Shown here piece by piece: positions 1-7,366 of a stretch of DNA of 31,905 bases; position 1 is the first letter of the stretch, and every line of letters starts with the position of its first letter. This DNA is from an uncultured Clostridia bacterium (GTDB lineage Bacteria > Bacillota > Clostridia > Oscillospirales > CAG-272), in NCBI GenBank assembly GCA_937884385.1, contig CALGCW010000286.1:1-31905 (forward strand). The letters are read 5' to 3'. The notes beneath the pieces are model-generated. The model was not told where the DNA came from, ran no database searches, and was given only the letters and a program-made list of their open reading frames with translations. Position numbers and translations under genes: made by a program.

Positions 1-60
1 TTTTTTTCAAAAAAGCGAAAAATCTTTCCTTTGTCACTTCTCCCCGATAAATCCCAATTT
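1..60. repeat. Partial copy (E) of the dispersed mosaic repeat, cut by the window edge
   Basis: The stretch ending in a CTCCCCGATAAATCCCAATTT module matches the end module of the copies at 10970-11187 and 31687-31905, and is followed by a TTTTGCATTTTACATTT stretch like the one near 10868. It lies just downstream of the tyrS terminator on the minus strand. No protein-coding signal is convincing here. It is probably one end of a longer element continuing outside the window. Confidence 0.5.
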
Positions 61-107
61 TGCATTTTACATTTCGCGCCTTGCGCGATTAATCCCATTT
101 ATCGAGC

Positions 108-137
108 AAAAAATAGGGAACTCAAAGCGAGTTCCCT
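108..137 (-). terminator. Intrinsic terminator of tyrS
   Basis: A stem GGGAACTC/GAGTTCCC (116-123 with 129-136, closed further by A115-T137) has a five-base loop. On the minus strand it is followed by A-T and a run of six T (complement of A108-A113). It starts seven bases after the tyrS stop codon. Confidence 0.85.
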
Positions 138-143
138 TGATTT

Positions 144-1364
144 TTATTTAATTACGACTTTCTTGAAGTTCTTTTTACCTCTGCGGACGAGGATGCCGTC
201 GGCGAGGTCGCTTGCTGTGAATGAATGGCGGGGATTTGTGATCTTTTCGTCATTTACGCTTACGCCGCCCTGTTCAACTGCGCGACGCGCTTCGGAACGT
301 GAGGGAACAAGCTCTGCCTTAACAAGAACGGAGAGAATGTCGATAGCACCGTCCTGAAGATCAGCGGCACAAAGCTCAACTGTGGGGGCATTATCGGCGC
401 CGCCTGCGCTGAAGAGTGAGCGAGCCATTGCCTGCGCCTTGTCTGCCTCTTCCGTACCGTGGACCATCTGTGTAAGCTCGTAAGCGAGGATCTCTTTAGC
501 ACGGTTGAGCTGTGCGCCCTCCCAAGAATCCATTTCATTGATCTGCTTGATGGGAAGGAAGGTGAGCATTCTGATGCACTTGAGAACGTCTGCGTCGCCA
601 ACGTTTCTCCAATACTGATAGAACTCGAAGGGGCTGGTCTTATTGGGGTCGAGCCATACGGCGTTGCCCGCGGTTTTGCCCATCTTCTTGCCCTGTGAGT
701 CGGTGAGAAGTGTAATTGTCATTGCGTGAGCGTCCTTGCCAAGCTTACGTCTGATAAGCTCAGTACCGCCGAGCATATTTGACCACTGATCGTCACCGCC
801 GAACTGCATATTGCAGTTGTAGTTCTTGAAGAGGTGGTAGAAGTCATAGGACTGCATTATCATATAGTTGAATTCAAGGAAGGAAAGACCCTTTTCCATT
901 CTCTGCTTATAGCACTCTGCAGAGAGCATTCTGTTAACTGAGAAGCACGCGCCTACCTCACGCAAAAGCTCGACGTAATTAAGGTTTAAGAGCCACTCTG
1001 CGTTGTTGATCATAGTTGCCTTGCCCTCGCCAAAGTCGATAAATCTTTCCATTTGGCGCTTGAAGCATTCCGCATTGTGGTTGATGTCTTCAATGGTGAG
1101 CATTTTTCTCATATCGGTTCTGCCCGAGGGGTCGCCGATCATAGTTGTACCGCCGCCGATAAGTGCGATGGGCTTATTGCCTGCCATCTGCAAGCGTTTC
1201 ATAAGTGTGAGAGCCATAAAGTGACCTGCGGTCAAGCTGTCTGCGGTGCAGTCAAAGCCGATGTAGAAGGTCGCCTTGCCCTCGTTGATCATATTTTTGA
1301 TCTCTTCCTCGTTTGTGACCTGAGCGATAAGCCCACGTGCAACGAGTTCTTCATAGATTTTCAT
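144..1364 (-). CDS. tyrS: Tyrosyl-tRNA synthetase
   Basis: This enzyme attaches tyrosine to tRNA-Tyr in the cytoplasm, using ATP. The 406-residue length is typical of bacterial TyrRS. The class I signatures are visible: TAGH at residues 45-48 stands for the HIGH motif, FGGDDQW at 188-194 lies in the tyrosine pocket, and KKMGKT at 226-231 stands for KMSKS. The C-terminal part contains an S4-like RNA-binding domain (VPSRSEARRAV and following). The ATG is preceded by AGGAGAAAAATT, a good ribosome binding site. Expression is very likely controlled by the T-box leader just upstream, whose specifier codon is tyrosine. It appears to be a single-gene unit with its own terminator. Confidence 0.97.
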   Translation of the reverse strand: MKIYEELVARGLIAQVTNEEEIKNMINEGKATFYIGFDCTADSLTAGHFMALTLMKRLQMAGNKPIALIGGGTTMIGDPSGRTDMRKMLTIEDINHNAECFKRQMERFIDFGEGKATMINNAEWLLNLNYVELLREVGACFSVNRMLSAECYKQRMEKGLSFLEFNYMIMQSYDFYHLFKNYNCNMQFGGDDQWSNMLGGTELIRRKLGKDAHAMTITLLTDSQGKKMGKTAGNAVWLDPNKTSPFEFYQYWRNVGDADVLKCIRMLTFLPIKQINEMDSWEGAQLNRAKEILAYELTQMVHGTEEADKAQAMARSLFSAGGADNAPTVELCAADLQDGAIDILSVLVKAELVPSRSEARRAVEQGGVSVNDEKITNPRHSFTASDLADGILVRRGKKNFKKVVIK

Positions 1365-1697
1365 AATTTTTCTCCTATCTGAAATGTAATTGTTAACTAT
1401 TTATATGTGACTTTGAGTTAATAAGGGGAACTCCCTCAGTCACTTAGAAAAAAAGTCCTTGGGCAAATACCCAAGGACGAATTAGCGTGATACCACCTTG
1501 CTTTGAGCAAAATGCGTGAATTTTGCTCCTCATTGAGCGCTGTAACGGGCGTGACCGTTGCCTCCTACTGCCGTTAGGGTTCGGGGCAAAGCTCCAAGAT
1601 GTATTCACATTTTATTTTCTGCGCCTCTCACCATACGGCAGCTCTCTGTAGAAAAGGGAAAATGCTACTATTTCTTTTCATAGCCTTTAGTTATTAC
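1365..1697 (-). promoter_or_regulatory. Tyrosine T-box leader of tyrS
   Basis: This 5' leader reads uncharged tRNA-Tyr and switches between terminator and antiterminator. On the minus strand the stem I region carries GAATACATCTTGGAGC; the UAC at 1601-1603 is in the specifier position and is a tyrosine codon, in agreement with the downstream gene. The conserved T-box sequence AAGGTGGTATCACGC lies at about 1485-1499. It is followed by a terminator with stem CCCAAGGAC/GTCCTTGGG (1455-1463 with 1470-1478) and seven T (complement of 1448-1454). The AGCTGCCGTATGGTGAGAGG stretch fits the distal part of stem I. T-box regulation of aminoacyl-tRNA synthetase genes is standard in Bacillota. Confidence 0.93.
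1455..1478 (-). terminator. T-box regulatory terminator
   Basis: A nine-base-pair stem (1455-1463 with 1470-1478) and six-base loop are followed on the minus strand by T7. The T-box sequence just upstream would pair with the 5' side of this stem to form the antiterminator when uncharged tRNA-Tyr is bound. Confidence 0.9.
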
Positions 1698-1703
1698 TTT
1701 AGT

Positions 1704-1732
1704 ATATTAACACAAAAATCAAGTCTTGTCAA
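1704..1732 (-). promoter_or_regulatory. Promoter of the tyrS T-box transcript
   Basis: On the minus strand TTGACA (1727-1732) and TAATAT (1704-1709) are separated by 17 bases. The -35 box lies inside the last codons of mtaB, so tyrS can be transcribed independently although the two genes are co-oriented. Confidence 0.75.
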
Positions 1733-3044
1733 TGATTTGCGCGAAAAAAGTTTCTCCGTTATGGGAAATGAGCTTGACGGGGAGCACCTCGGAGTGCAGT
1801 GGCTTGTCACTTTTGACGCAGACCTCAAGAAAATCCGGGGTGTGGCCGTATGCGCAGTCCTTTTCATAGCTTTCAAAAAGCACGGTATGAGTGCCTCCCT
1901 CGGCTAAAATTCTATCGAATTCAGCGGCGCGGATTTCTTTTTCAAGCGCGATGAGCTGTGCGGAGCGTTTCTTTTTGATCTCTTGGGGGATCTGTCCACT
2001 CATTCTTGCAGCGGGTGTACCCGTACGCGCGGAGTAGGGGAAAACGTGGATCATAAGGAAATTTGCGCGCTTGGCAAATTCAAGAGTTTCGGCAAAATCT
2101 TCTTCGCTTTCTCCGGGAAAGCCCACAATGATATCGGTAGTGTAGCGGACCGCGGGCATTGCGGCACGAAGCCTTTTCATATTTGCGAGTGCCTGATCTG
2201 CGTTGTATTTGCGCTTCATATTGCGAAGCGTTTTTGAGCTGCCCGATTGCATTGAAATGTGAAAATGCGGAGCGAGCTTCTTTAAATCCTTAATTCTGTC
2301 CACAAATTTTTGCGTCAGGCAGGATGGGTCAAGAGAGCCGAGGCGCACGGTAAAATCGCCCTCTATAGCATCGATGTCGCAAAGAAGGTCTGCAAAGGAG
2401 TAGGAGTCAAGGTCCTTTCCGTAGGACGCGGTCTCGATTCCCGTGAGGACCACCTCGCGGCAACCGTTTTTAACGAAATGCGCCCCCTCGCCAATGACCT
2501 CCTCGGGCGCCTTTGAGCGAATCTTGCCGCGAGCGTAGGGAATGATGCAATAGGTGCATTTGCTTTCACAGCCGTCCTCGATCTTTATATAAGCACGAGT
2601 ACGGTCAAAATGCTTTATCTCCATTTTTTCAAATCCTGCAGTGTCGATGTCGCGGTGGAATATCTCCGTTGCGGTGTTTTTTTCGCCACGCTTAAAGAGG
2701 TCTTTGAGCGCGTCTGCCACAAGAAGCTTATCTGTGTTGCCGCAAACGTAGTCAACGCCCGCAATTGCTGCGATATTGCTTGGATTTGTTTGCGCAAGGC
2801 ATCCTGTGACGAGGATATAAGCCTCGGGATTCTTTGCCATTGCACGGCGGATGAACTGACGAGCCTTGCGGTCGCTTTCAGCCGTGACGGTGCAGGTGTT
2901 TATTATGTAGGCGTCGCATTCCTCACTGCCTTTCTTTACTTCAAAGCCTTGAGATATGAGCCTTTCGGCAATTGCCTCGGACTCATACTGGTTGACCTTG
3001 CAGCCGAGTGTGAGAATACCGACGGTGTGTCTTGTTTCGTTCAT
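1719..3044 (-). CDS. mtaB: tRNA threonylcarbamoyladenosine methylthiotransferase MtaB
   Basis: This radical SAM enzyme of the MiaB/RimO/MtaB family converts t6A37 to ms2t6A37 in ANN-decoding tRNAs. The 441 residues show the N-terminal methylthiotransferase domain with cluster cysteines C15 (LGCKVNQYE), C51 (NTCTVT) and C82 (GCLAQ). The radical SAM motif CxxxCxxC is at C159, C163 and C166 (DGCESKCTYCIIPYARG). A TRAM-like tail follows. LGCKVN with the MtaB-type spacing favours MtaB over MiaB or RimO. The tsaB and tsaE genes further downstream contribute to the t6A substrate modification. A promoter lies directly upstream, and no terminator separates it clearly from the tyrS promoter. Confidence 0.93.
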   Translation of the reverse strand: MNETRHTVGILTLGCKVNQYESEAIAERLISQGFEVKKGSEECDAYIINTCTVTAESDRKARQFIRRAMAKNPEAYILVTGCLAQTNPSNIAAIAGVDYVCGNTDKLLVADALKDLFKRGEKNTATEIFHRDIDTAGFEKMEIKHFDRTRAYIKIEDGCESKCTYCIIPYARGKIRSKAPEEVIGEGAHFVKNGCREVVLTGIETASYGKDLDSYSFADLLCDIDAIEGDFTVRLGSLDPSCLTQKFVDRIKDLKKLAPHFHISMQSGSSKTLRNMKRKYNADQALANMKRLRAAMPAVRYTTDIIVGFPGESEEDFAETLEFAKRANFLMIHVFPYSARTGTPAARMSGQIPQEIKKKRSAQLIALEKEIRAAEFDRILAEGGTHTVLFESYEKDCAYGHTPDFLEVCVKSDKPLHSEVLPVKLISHNGETFFAQIIDKT

Positions 3045-3072
3045 TCTTACCTCTTTTTAAAGTGATAAAATT

Positions 3073-3100
3073 ATTATATCATATTTTGACAAAATGTAAA
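3073..3100 (-). promoter_or_regulatory. Promoter of mtaB
   Basis: On the minus strand TTTACA (3095-3100) and TATAAT (3073-3078) are spaced 16 bases apart, about 30 bases upstream of the mtaB ATG. The start is preceded by an AGAGGTAAG ribosome binding site. Confidence 0.6.
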
Positions 3101-3141
3101 GGGGGAGGGGGAAATTTGTTTTATATTGGTTTACATTTTTG

Positions 3142-3170
3142 TTGACAAATACCTGTTCATATGATAATAT
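3142..3170 (+). promoter_or_regulatory. Strong sigma-A-type promoter upstream of a candidate small RNA
   Basis: TTGACA (3142-3147) and TAATAT (3165-3170) are separated by exactly 17 bases. The next feature on this strand is not a gene but a strong intrinsic terminator about 90 bases downstream. Confidence 0.7.
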
Positions 3171-3176
3171 AAAAAT

Positions 3177-3264
3177 GTAGATGACAAAACGGACACAAAA
3201 TGCAAAAAAATAGTGCCCGAAAAGGCGCAGAGTAGGGCAAAACAGCCTTTCTCTGCGCTTTTTT
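3177..3264 (+). ncRNA. Candidate small RNA or attenuator transcript
   Basis: Between the promoter at 3142-3170 and the terminator at 3225-3264 lies about 50 bases without an ORF. A first hairpin can form from CGGACAC (3190-3196) and GTGCCCG (3213-3219), with one mismatch. The terminator hairpin follows. The product would be an about 88-nt two-hairpin RNA. It matches no RNA family I can name. It could be an independent small RNA, or an attenuated leader for the lipoprotein gene 200 bases downstream. Confidence 0.4.
3225..3264 (+). terminator. Intrinsic terminator without an upstream protein gene
   Basis: A perfect GCGCAGAG/CTCTGCGC stem (3225-3232 with 3251-3258) has an additional inner stem around GGC/GCC and is followed by T6. 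It is one of the strongest hairpins in the window. Confidence 0.75.
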
Positions 3265-3395
3265 GTATCTTTTCTTGCGATTTTGAAATTTTTTCAAGCT
3301 TTTTTCAGAAAAGTCGAAGAATTTAGCGAAGAAAACAGGTATTATTATATAGAGTGGGTAATAAAAAACCTCAAAAGCCAAAGGAGCGCGGTGTT

Positions 3396-3458
3396 ATGAA
3401 ACTACTCATTCGCAAAAGCGCGGTTGGTAGCCGCATGATTATTTTTAAACTAATCTAA
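3396..3458 (+). CDS. Possible 20-residue leader peptide ORF
   Basis: The ORF begins with ATG seven bases after AAAGGAG and reads MKLLIRKSAVG...FKLI before TAA. Its stop codon overlaps the AAGGAG ribosome binding site of the lipoprotein gene at 3470, so translation of the two could be coupled. The peptide is basic and hydrophobic, with no run of a single amino acid that would suggest classical attenuation. It might also be a chance ORF or the remnant of a longer gene. Only the ribosome binding site and the spacing support it. Confidence 0.35.
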   Translation: MKLLIRKSAVGSRMIIFKLI

Positions 3459-3469
3459 GGAGAGCTTTT

Positions 3470-4333
3470 ATGAAGAAAAGAATATGTTTGTTAATAATGG
3501 TATTGTTTATCGGAACAGTAATGTGTGGTTGTGTATTCATAAATCCATTAGATTTAAAAGGATATTCCGATATATGCGAAGAAGATAGAGCAATAACAAG
3601 AACGGTCGCTGCCAGATACGACTATTCCCTCACGGATTATGATCCTATTATGCCACCTAACTTTGTAGAAAAAATAGATAGCATCAAATCGGGTACATAT
3701 AGCTTTTATACAGCATCGATTGACATTAATAGCTGCTACTATATTTGCGGATACGGAAACTCCGCGCTGTCAACTGCAATGTATATGACATTTGGAGATG
3801 GCGATTGGCTTTATGAATGGTACAGAGTCGATGGCTTGGAAAATGTTCAAAGAACAATAAATAGTAAAGAACTATTACATATATTCGCAGTATATGATGC
3901 TACAATAGACAGAGATATCGTTAGCGGTACAGAGTATAGATATAATGCAAAGTATTATAACAAACAAGATACAAAAGAGCTTAGACCTATATTCCCTGCA
4001 AGCGACACATATATTTTGTATTTAAAAAGCAACCTCGTGAATGAAGCAGATAGCATTTATATAAGTTCATTTGAGTTGAATAAGGGATATAGAATGTATA
4101 CTGATATAAACGGTGTTGAGTATCTATCTTTTTTACACGAAAAGCAGCGAGAAAATGACAGTGAAAGCAAAAATTATAGCAAAACCTTGTTTTGGGAATA
4201 CTATGACGTTCTTTCTCCTCATTTTGTGTTGATTGATGAGCTTGAAAACCATTATGAATATCAGGGTTATGACATAACCGAAAGATATGCAGGTATTGAA
4301 TTAGAATGTTTGGTGGATTTATTGATAGAATAA
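3470..4333 (+). CDS. Orphan lipoprotein of unknown function
   Basis: The 287-residue product begins with a lipoprotein signal peptide: positive MKKR, a hydrophobic stretch, then MCGC with the lipidated cysteine likely at C21. The rest is hydrophilic, rich in Tyr, Asp and Ser, with no motif I recognise. It is expected to sit on the outer face of the cytoplasmic membrane. The ATG is preceded by AAGGAG with good spacing. The gene is clearly more AT-rich and uses more A/T-ending codons than the housekeeping genes around it, and it has no functional partner next to it. That fits an accessory or recently acquired gene, but transfer is not shown. Confidence 0.75.
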   Translation: MKKRICLLIMVLFIGTVMCGCVFINPLDLKGYSDICEEDRAITRTVAARYDYSLTDYDPIMPPNFVEKIDSIKSGTYSFYTASIDINSCYYICGYGNSALSTAMYMTFGDGDWLYEWYRVDGLENVQRTINSKELLHIFAVYDATIDRDIVSGTEYRYNAKYYNKQDTKELRPIFPASDTYILYLKSNLVNEADSIYISSFELNKGYRMYTDINGVEYLSFLHEKQRENDSESKNYSKTLFWEYYDVLSPHFVLIDELENHYEYQGYDITERYAGIELECLVDLLIE

Positions 4334-4344
4334 AGGGGTATTAA

Positions 4345-4440
4345 TGTAAAATTTGTAAGTATCGAAAGAAAATCAAGCCTACTGAAATAATCCCAATTAT
4401 CAAAGAAAAACCGCCCGTCATTGAAGAAGTGACGGAATAA
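4345..4440 (+). pseudogene. Possible gene remnant downstream of the lipoprotein gene
   Basis: After the lipoprotein stop, the sequence AAAGGGGTATTAATG looks like a ribosome binding site and start, but the ATG is followed at once by TAA. One base off this frame, an open frame of about 32 codons reads CKICKYRKKIKPTE and ends in EEVTE before a stop at 4438-4440. The paired cysteines and charged tail resemble the start of a zinc-ribbon-type protein. A one-base shift would join the ATG to this frame. The stretch is short and could be chance. Confidence 0.25.
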
Positions 4441-4448
4441 ATAAAGAA

Positions 4449-4476
4449 ATCCCCGACGGTATTGTCGGGGATTTTG
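4449..4476. terminator. Bidirectional terminator between convergent genes
   Basis: The stem ATCCCCGAC/GTCGGGGAT (4449-4457 with 4464-4472) has a six-base loop and T-rich sequence on the plus side (ATTTTGTTATTGTTTT). On the minus side ATTTCTTTATT follows. It separates the plus-strand lipoprotein gene from the minus-strand gene ending at 4485. Confidence 0.8.
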
Positions 4477-4484
4477 TTATTGTT

Positions 4485-4769
4485 TTATGCGTTGAGCTCC
4501 ATTTCAAGCCAGACGAGACCGAGGGTGAAGGCGTCGTGGAGACCTGTCTTATCGCCCTGCTTGATGATCTTATTGGGGTCCTTTGAGTCGATTATCTGAA
4601 TAAGGATCTTATCGGGAAGCTCCTCACCGCTTGCTTCGTCCTTCTTATAGGACATAATTTCAAGGAGCAGGAAGCATTTTTCCGTTTTGTCTCCATAGCA
4701 GATCGTATTGCCCTCACGAACGAGGGGTCTGTCTTTATATTCCAAATATTTTCCTTCTACGAGTTCCAT
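4485..4769 (-). CDS. Small conserved-looking hypothetical protein
   Basis: The 94-residue acidic, soluble protein has no signal peptide or membrane segment. It begins MELVEGKYLEYKDRP and ends with GLVWLEMELNA. I do not recognise a named domain. It resembles small proteins often annotated as hypothetical in Clostridia. A GGAGGAAATAAT ribosome binding site precedes the ATG. It lies 65 bases downstream of rpe on the same strand and is probably co-transcribed, ending at the shared terminator at 4449-4476. Confidence 0.75.
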   Translation of the reverse strand: MELVEGKYLEYKDRPLVREGNTICYGDKTEKCFLLLEIMSYKKDEASGEELPDKILIQIIDSKDPNKIIKQGDKTGLHDAFTLGLVWLEMELNA

Positions 4770-4834
4770 ATTATTTCCTCCGTTTATTATATATTACAGG
4801 TTAGTATAACACAAAAAGTCTGATTAGTCAAGTG

Positions 4835-5500
4835 CTATCTTTTTGTGCCGAATTCAGCCTCGCGCATTTTGGCGATAACCTTGCTTGGGGTCTTTGATCT
4901 GAAGATCGCGCTTCCCGCAACGATAACATTTGCGCCTGCTTCGATCGCGAGGTGGACGTTTTCTGCGGTGATGCCGCCGTCGACCTCTATATCAACGTCA
5001 ATTCCGTGCTCGTTTGCATATTTCCTTATGGCGCGGACCTTATCTATCGTTTCGGGGATCATCTCCTGACCGCCGAAGCCGGGCTCTACCGTCATAACGA
5101 GGACCATATCCACCATATCGAGGTAGGGAAGGACGCTTTCGTATGGGGTTGCGGGGGAGATCGCAATTCCTGCCTTCATATCGTGGTCCTTGATCTTTTG
5201 GATTGCGTCACGGGGACGCGTGGTGCTTTCAAGGTGGATGGTGATGCTGTCAGCTCCCGCGCGGATGAAATTCTCTATGTAGCGCTGAGGATTCTTTATC
5301 ATCAGATGCACGTCAAAAAAGAGCTTTGTTTTCTTGCGTATGGATTCAATAACGGGCGGTCCGAAGCTTATATTGGGCACGAAGACGCCGTCCATTACGT
5401 CAAGGTGGAGATAGTTTGCTCCTGCTATTCTTATTCTTTCGATATCTTGCGAAAGATTTGCAAAATCCGCTGCAAGAAGTGAGGGTGCGATATATATCAT
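4835..5500 (-). CDS. rpe: Ribulose-phosphate 3-epimerase
   Basis: This enzyme interconverts D-ribulose 5-phosphate and D-xylulose 5-phosphate in the pentose phosphate pathway. The 221-residue TIM barrel shows APSLLAADF at the start, HLDVMDGVFVPN with metal-binding His/Asp (about 32-43), FDVHLMI (about 63-69), MTVEPGFGGQ (about 135-144) and EVDGGIT (about 172-178). The ATG follows AAAGGAGATCAGT. A TATAAT-like -10 box lies at 5556-5561 on the minus strand, but no good -35 is visible. The gene for the partner isomerase RpiB is in the preceding cluster. Confidence 0.96.
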   Translation of the reverse strand: MIYIAPSLLAADFANLSQDIERIRIAGANYLHLDVMDGVFVPNISFGPPVIESIRKKTKLFFDVHLMIKNPQRYIENFIRAGADSITIHLESTTRPRDAIQKIKDHDMKAGIAISPATPYESVLPYLDMVDMVLVMTVEPGFGGQEMIPETIDKVRAIRKYANEHGIDVDIEVDGGITAENVHLAIEAGANVIVAGSAIFRSKTPSKVIAKMREAEFGTKR

Positions 5501-5648
5501 ACTGATCTCCTTTCAAATTTTATGAAAATTTATGTCGAAAATGAATTTGCGGCATATTATATTAATAGTAAAAGATACGTGAGAGAGATGCGGCAAAGAC
5601 GTCGATAAAAGAGGACGTGTGGTCGGTGAGCCGTGTATCTCCGCGTTT

Positions 5649-6128
5649 TTATTTTTTATAGATGAGGCATACTGCGTGTGCGGCTATGCCTTTTTCTTCG
5701 CCCGTAAAGCCGAGGTGCTCCTCGGTTGTTGCCTTAACGTTCACCCGGTCAAGTGAAAGATCAAGCGCGCGGGCAAGGTTGAGACGCATCTGCTCAATAT
5801 ATGGTGCGAGCTTGGGTGCTTGCGCGATTACGGTGGCATCTACGTTTGACACCTCGTATCCGCGCTCGCTGATAAGCTCAAATACGCATCTGAGCAGCAC
5901 GAGTGAGTCTGCGTCCTTGAAGCTATCGTCGGTATCGGGGAAGTGTCTTCCAATGTCACCGAGAGCCGCCGCACCGAGCAGTGCGTCGCTTATCGCGTGA
6001 AGAAGCACGTCTGCATCGGAGTGACCGAGGAGTCCCGTATGGTGAGGGATATTGACCCCTCCGATTATCAGGTCGCGCCCTTCGCACAGTCTATGTACGT
6101 CATATCCGTGTCCAACTCTTACGTTCAT
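5649..6128 (-). CDS. ispF: 2-C-methyl-D-erythritol 2,4-cyclodiphosphate synthase
   Basis: This enzyme forms the cyclic diphosphate MEcPP in the non-mevalonate (MEP) isoprenoid pathway. The 159 residues match the family length. The zinc ligands D10, H12 (GHGYDVHRL) and H44 are in their usual positions, and the HSDADVLLHAISDA and GDIGRHFPDTD blocks are intact. The ATG overlaps the ispD stop in an ATGA, so the two consecutive or near-consecutive pathway enzymes are translationally coupled. IspD and IspF are often neighbours or fused. Confidence 0.96.
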   Translation of the reverse strand: MNVRVGHGYDVHRLCEGRDLIIGGVNIPHHTGLLGHSDADVLLHAISDALLGAAALGDIGRHFPDTDDSFKDADSLVLLRCVFELISERGYEVSNVDATVIAQAPKLAPYIEQMRLNLARALDLSLDRVNVKATTEEHLGFTGEEKGIAAHAVCLIYKK

Positions 6129-6889
6129 ACGCTTTCCTCCCTTGATTTAAGGATGGCAAGAGCGATCGGAACGTCGTCGGGTGTCGTGATCTTAAGATTA
6201 TTTCTTCCGCATTCGACGAGCTTTATCTTGCAACCGAGGTTCTCGACAAGGGAATTATCGTCCGTGACGGTGAGGTGGTCCGCATCTGCCTTTTTGAGTG
6301 CAAGCTCGTATATCTCGCGCTTGAATACCTGCGGTGTTTGAGCTAGCCAGATATGATTCCTGTTCGCGCTATAGTCGATGTAGAGGTTCTTTCCGCTTGA
6401 GACCTTGACAGAATCTACGGCACGGGTGGCGGCAGTTGCGCAATCGTGCTTGAATGCTTCACGGCAGACGGTTTTTATCTGCTCGGGAGTGATAAGACAG
6501 CGCGCGCCGTCGTGAATGGCAACGAAGCGAGTTCCTCGACTTACGGCGCAAAAGCCGTTGCGAACGGACTCCTGGCGGGTCTTTCCTCCGCTGACGAGAC
6601 GCACGAATTTTTTGAATTTATAGAGCTTTTGAAATTCGCGGTAGAGATAGAATTCATCCTCTCTTGCGACCACGATTATTTCCTTTATGAATTCACATTC
6701 ATCAAATGCTTTGATGGTGTGCGCCACCACCGGCATATTGTCAAGCAGAAGCATCTGCTTTGAAACCCCCTCACCCATACGTGTGGAGTTTCCCGAAGCA
6801 ACGATTATTGCGCTTGTGGGTTCTATGCGGTCTTTTTTGCCCGCTATGGCGCGGACGGTGTCACTTATCTTTTCAATGATCTTACCCAC
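6125..6889 (-). CDS. ispD: 2-C-methyl-D-erythritol 4-phosphate cytidylyltransferase
   Basis: IspD transfers CMP from CTP to MEP in the MEP isoprenoid pathway. The 254-residue protein has the nucleotidyltransferase core after an approximately 25-residue N-terminal extension: SGNSTRMGEGVSKQ (glycine-rich, Arg and Lys of the CTP site) and the VAIHDGARCL block, then TDDNSLVE and a C-terminal ITTPDDVPIA. The start is GTG at 6887-6889, chosen because it lies correctly behind AAAGGAGC. Its stop overlaps the ispF start. The first Gly of the usual AAGSGxRMG loop is replaced by ASGNSTRMG, which still fits the fold. Confidence 0.92.
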   Translation of the reverse strand: MGKIIEKISDTVRAIAGKKDRIEPTSAIIVASGNSTRMGEGVSKQMLLLDNMPVVAHTIKAFDECEFIKEIIVVAREDEFYLYREFQKLYKFKKFVRLVSGGKTRQESVRNGFCAVSRGTRFVAIHDGARCLITPEQIKTVCREAFKHDCATAATRAVDSVKVSSGKNLYIDYSANRNHIWLAQTPQVFKREIYELALKKADADHLTVTDDNSLVENLGCKIKLVECGRNNLKITTPDDVPIALAILKSREESV

Positions 6890-6912
6890 GGTAAGCTCCT
6901 TTCCGAAAGAAG

Positions 6913-7365
6913 TTAAAGCTTCTTTCCGTTTTCGATATCTTCAATAAGAGAGAGTCTTCTTGTGTGCCTGTCGCCCTCAAATTCTGCGCCTGTGAAGGCA
7001 TCCACAAGGTCGAGGGCAAGTCCTGCGCCCACTACTCTTGCGCCAAGGCAGAGGACGTTTGCGTTATTGTGCAGCCTTGTAAGACGTGCGGAGAATGTGT
7101 CGGAGCAGCAAGCCGCACGGATGCCGCGATGCTTATTTGCCGCCATACTCATTCCAATTCCGGTGCCGCACACGAGAATTCCAAGCTCTGCCTCGCCTTC
7201 CTGAAGCTTTTGGCAAAGCCTGCTTGCGTAGATGGGGTAATCACAGCTCTCTGAGCTGTTCGTTCCGACGTCGGTCACCTCAAAGCCTTTTGACTCAAGG
7301 TGCGCCTTGATATGATCCTTAAGCTCGTATCCGCCGTGGTCAGCACCAATTACTATTCTTTTCAT
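6913..7365 (-). CDS. rpiB: Ribose 5-phosphate isomerase B
   Basis: This enzyme interconverts ribose 5-phosphate and ribulose 5-phosphate. The 150 residues carry the RpiB/LacAB hallmarks: IGADHGGYELK near the N terminus, then CGTGIGMSMAANKHRGIRAA containing the catalytic cysteine and anion hole, and NANVLCLGARV. It starts only one base after the tsaB stop codon, using a GAGGT ribosome binding site inside tsaB. This is classic operon packing. Confidence 0.95.
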   Translation of the reverse strand: MKRIVIGADHGGYELKDHIKAHLESKGFEVTDVGTNSSESCDYPIYASRLCQKLQEGEAELGILVCGTGIGMSMAANKHRGIRAACCSDTFSARLTRLHNNANVLCLGARVVGAGLALDLVDAFTGAEFEGDRHTRRLSLIEDIENGKKL

Positions 7366-7366
7366 T

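Noticed and set aside
3157..3381. 74-codon minus-strand ORF opposite the candidate small RNA
   Set aside because: It runs through a strong terminator and promoter, has low-complexity aromatic and Lys-rich sequence, and has no start signal.
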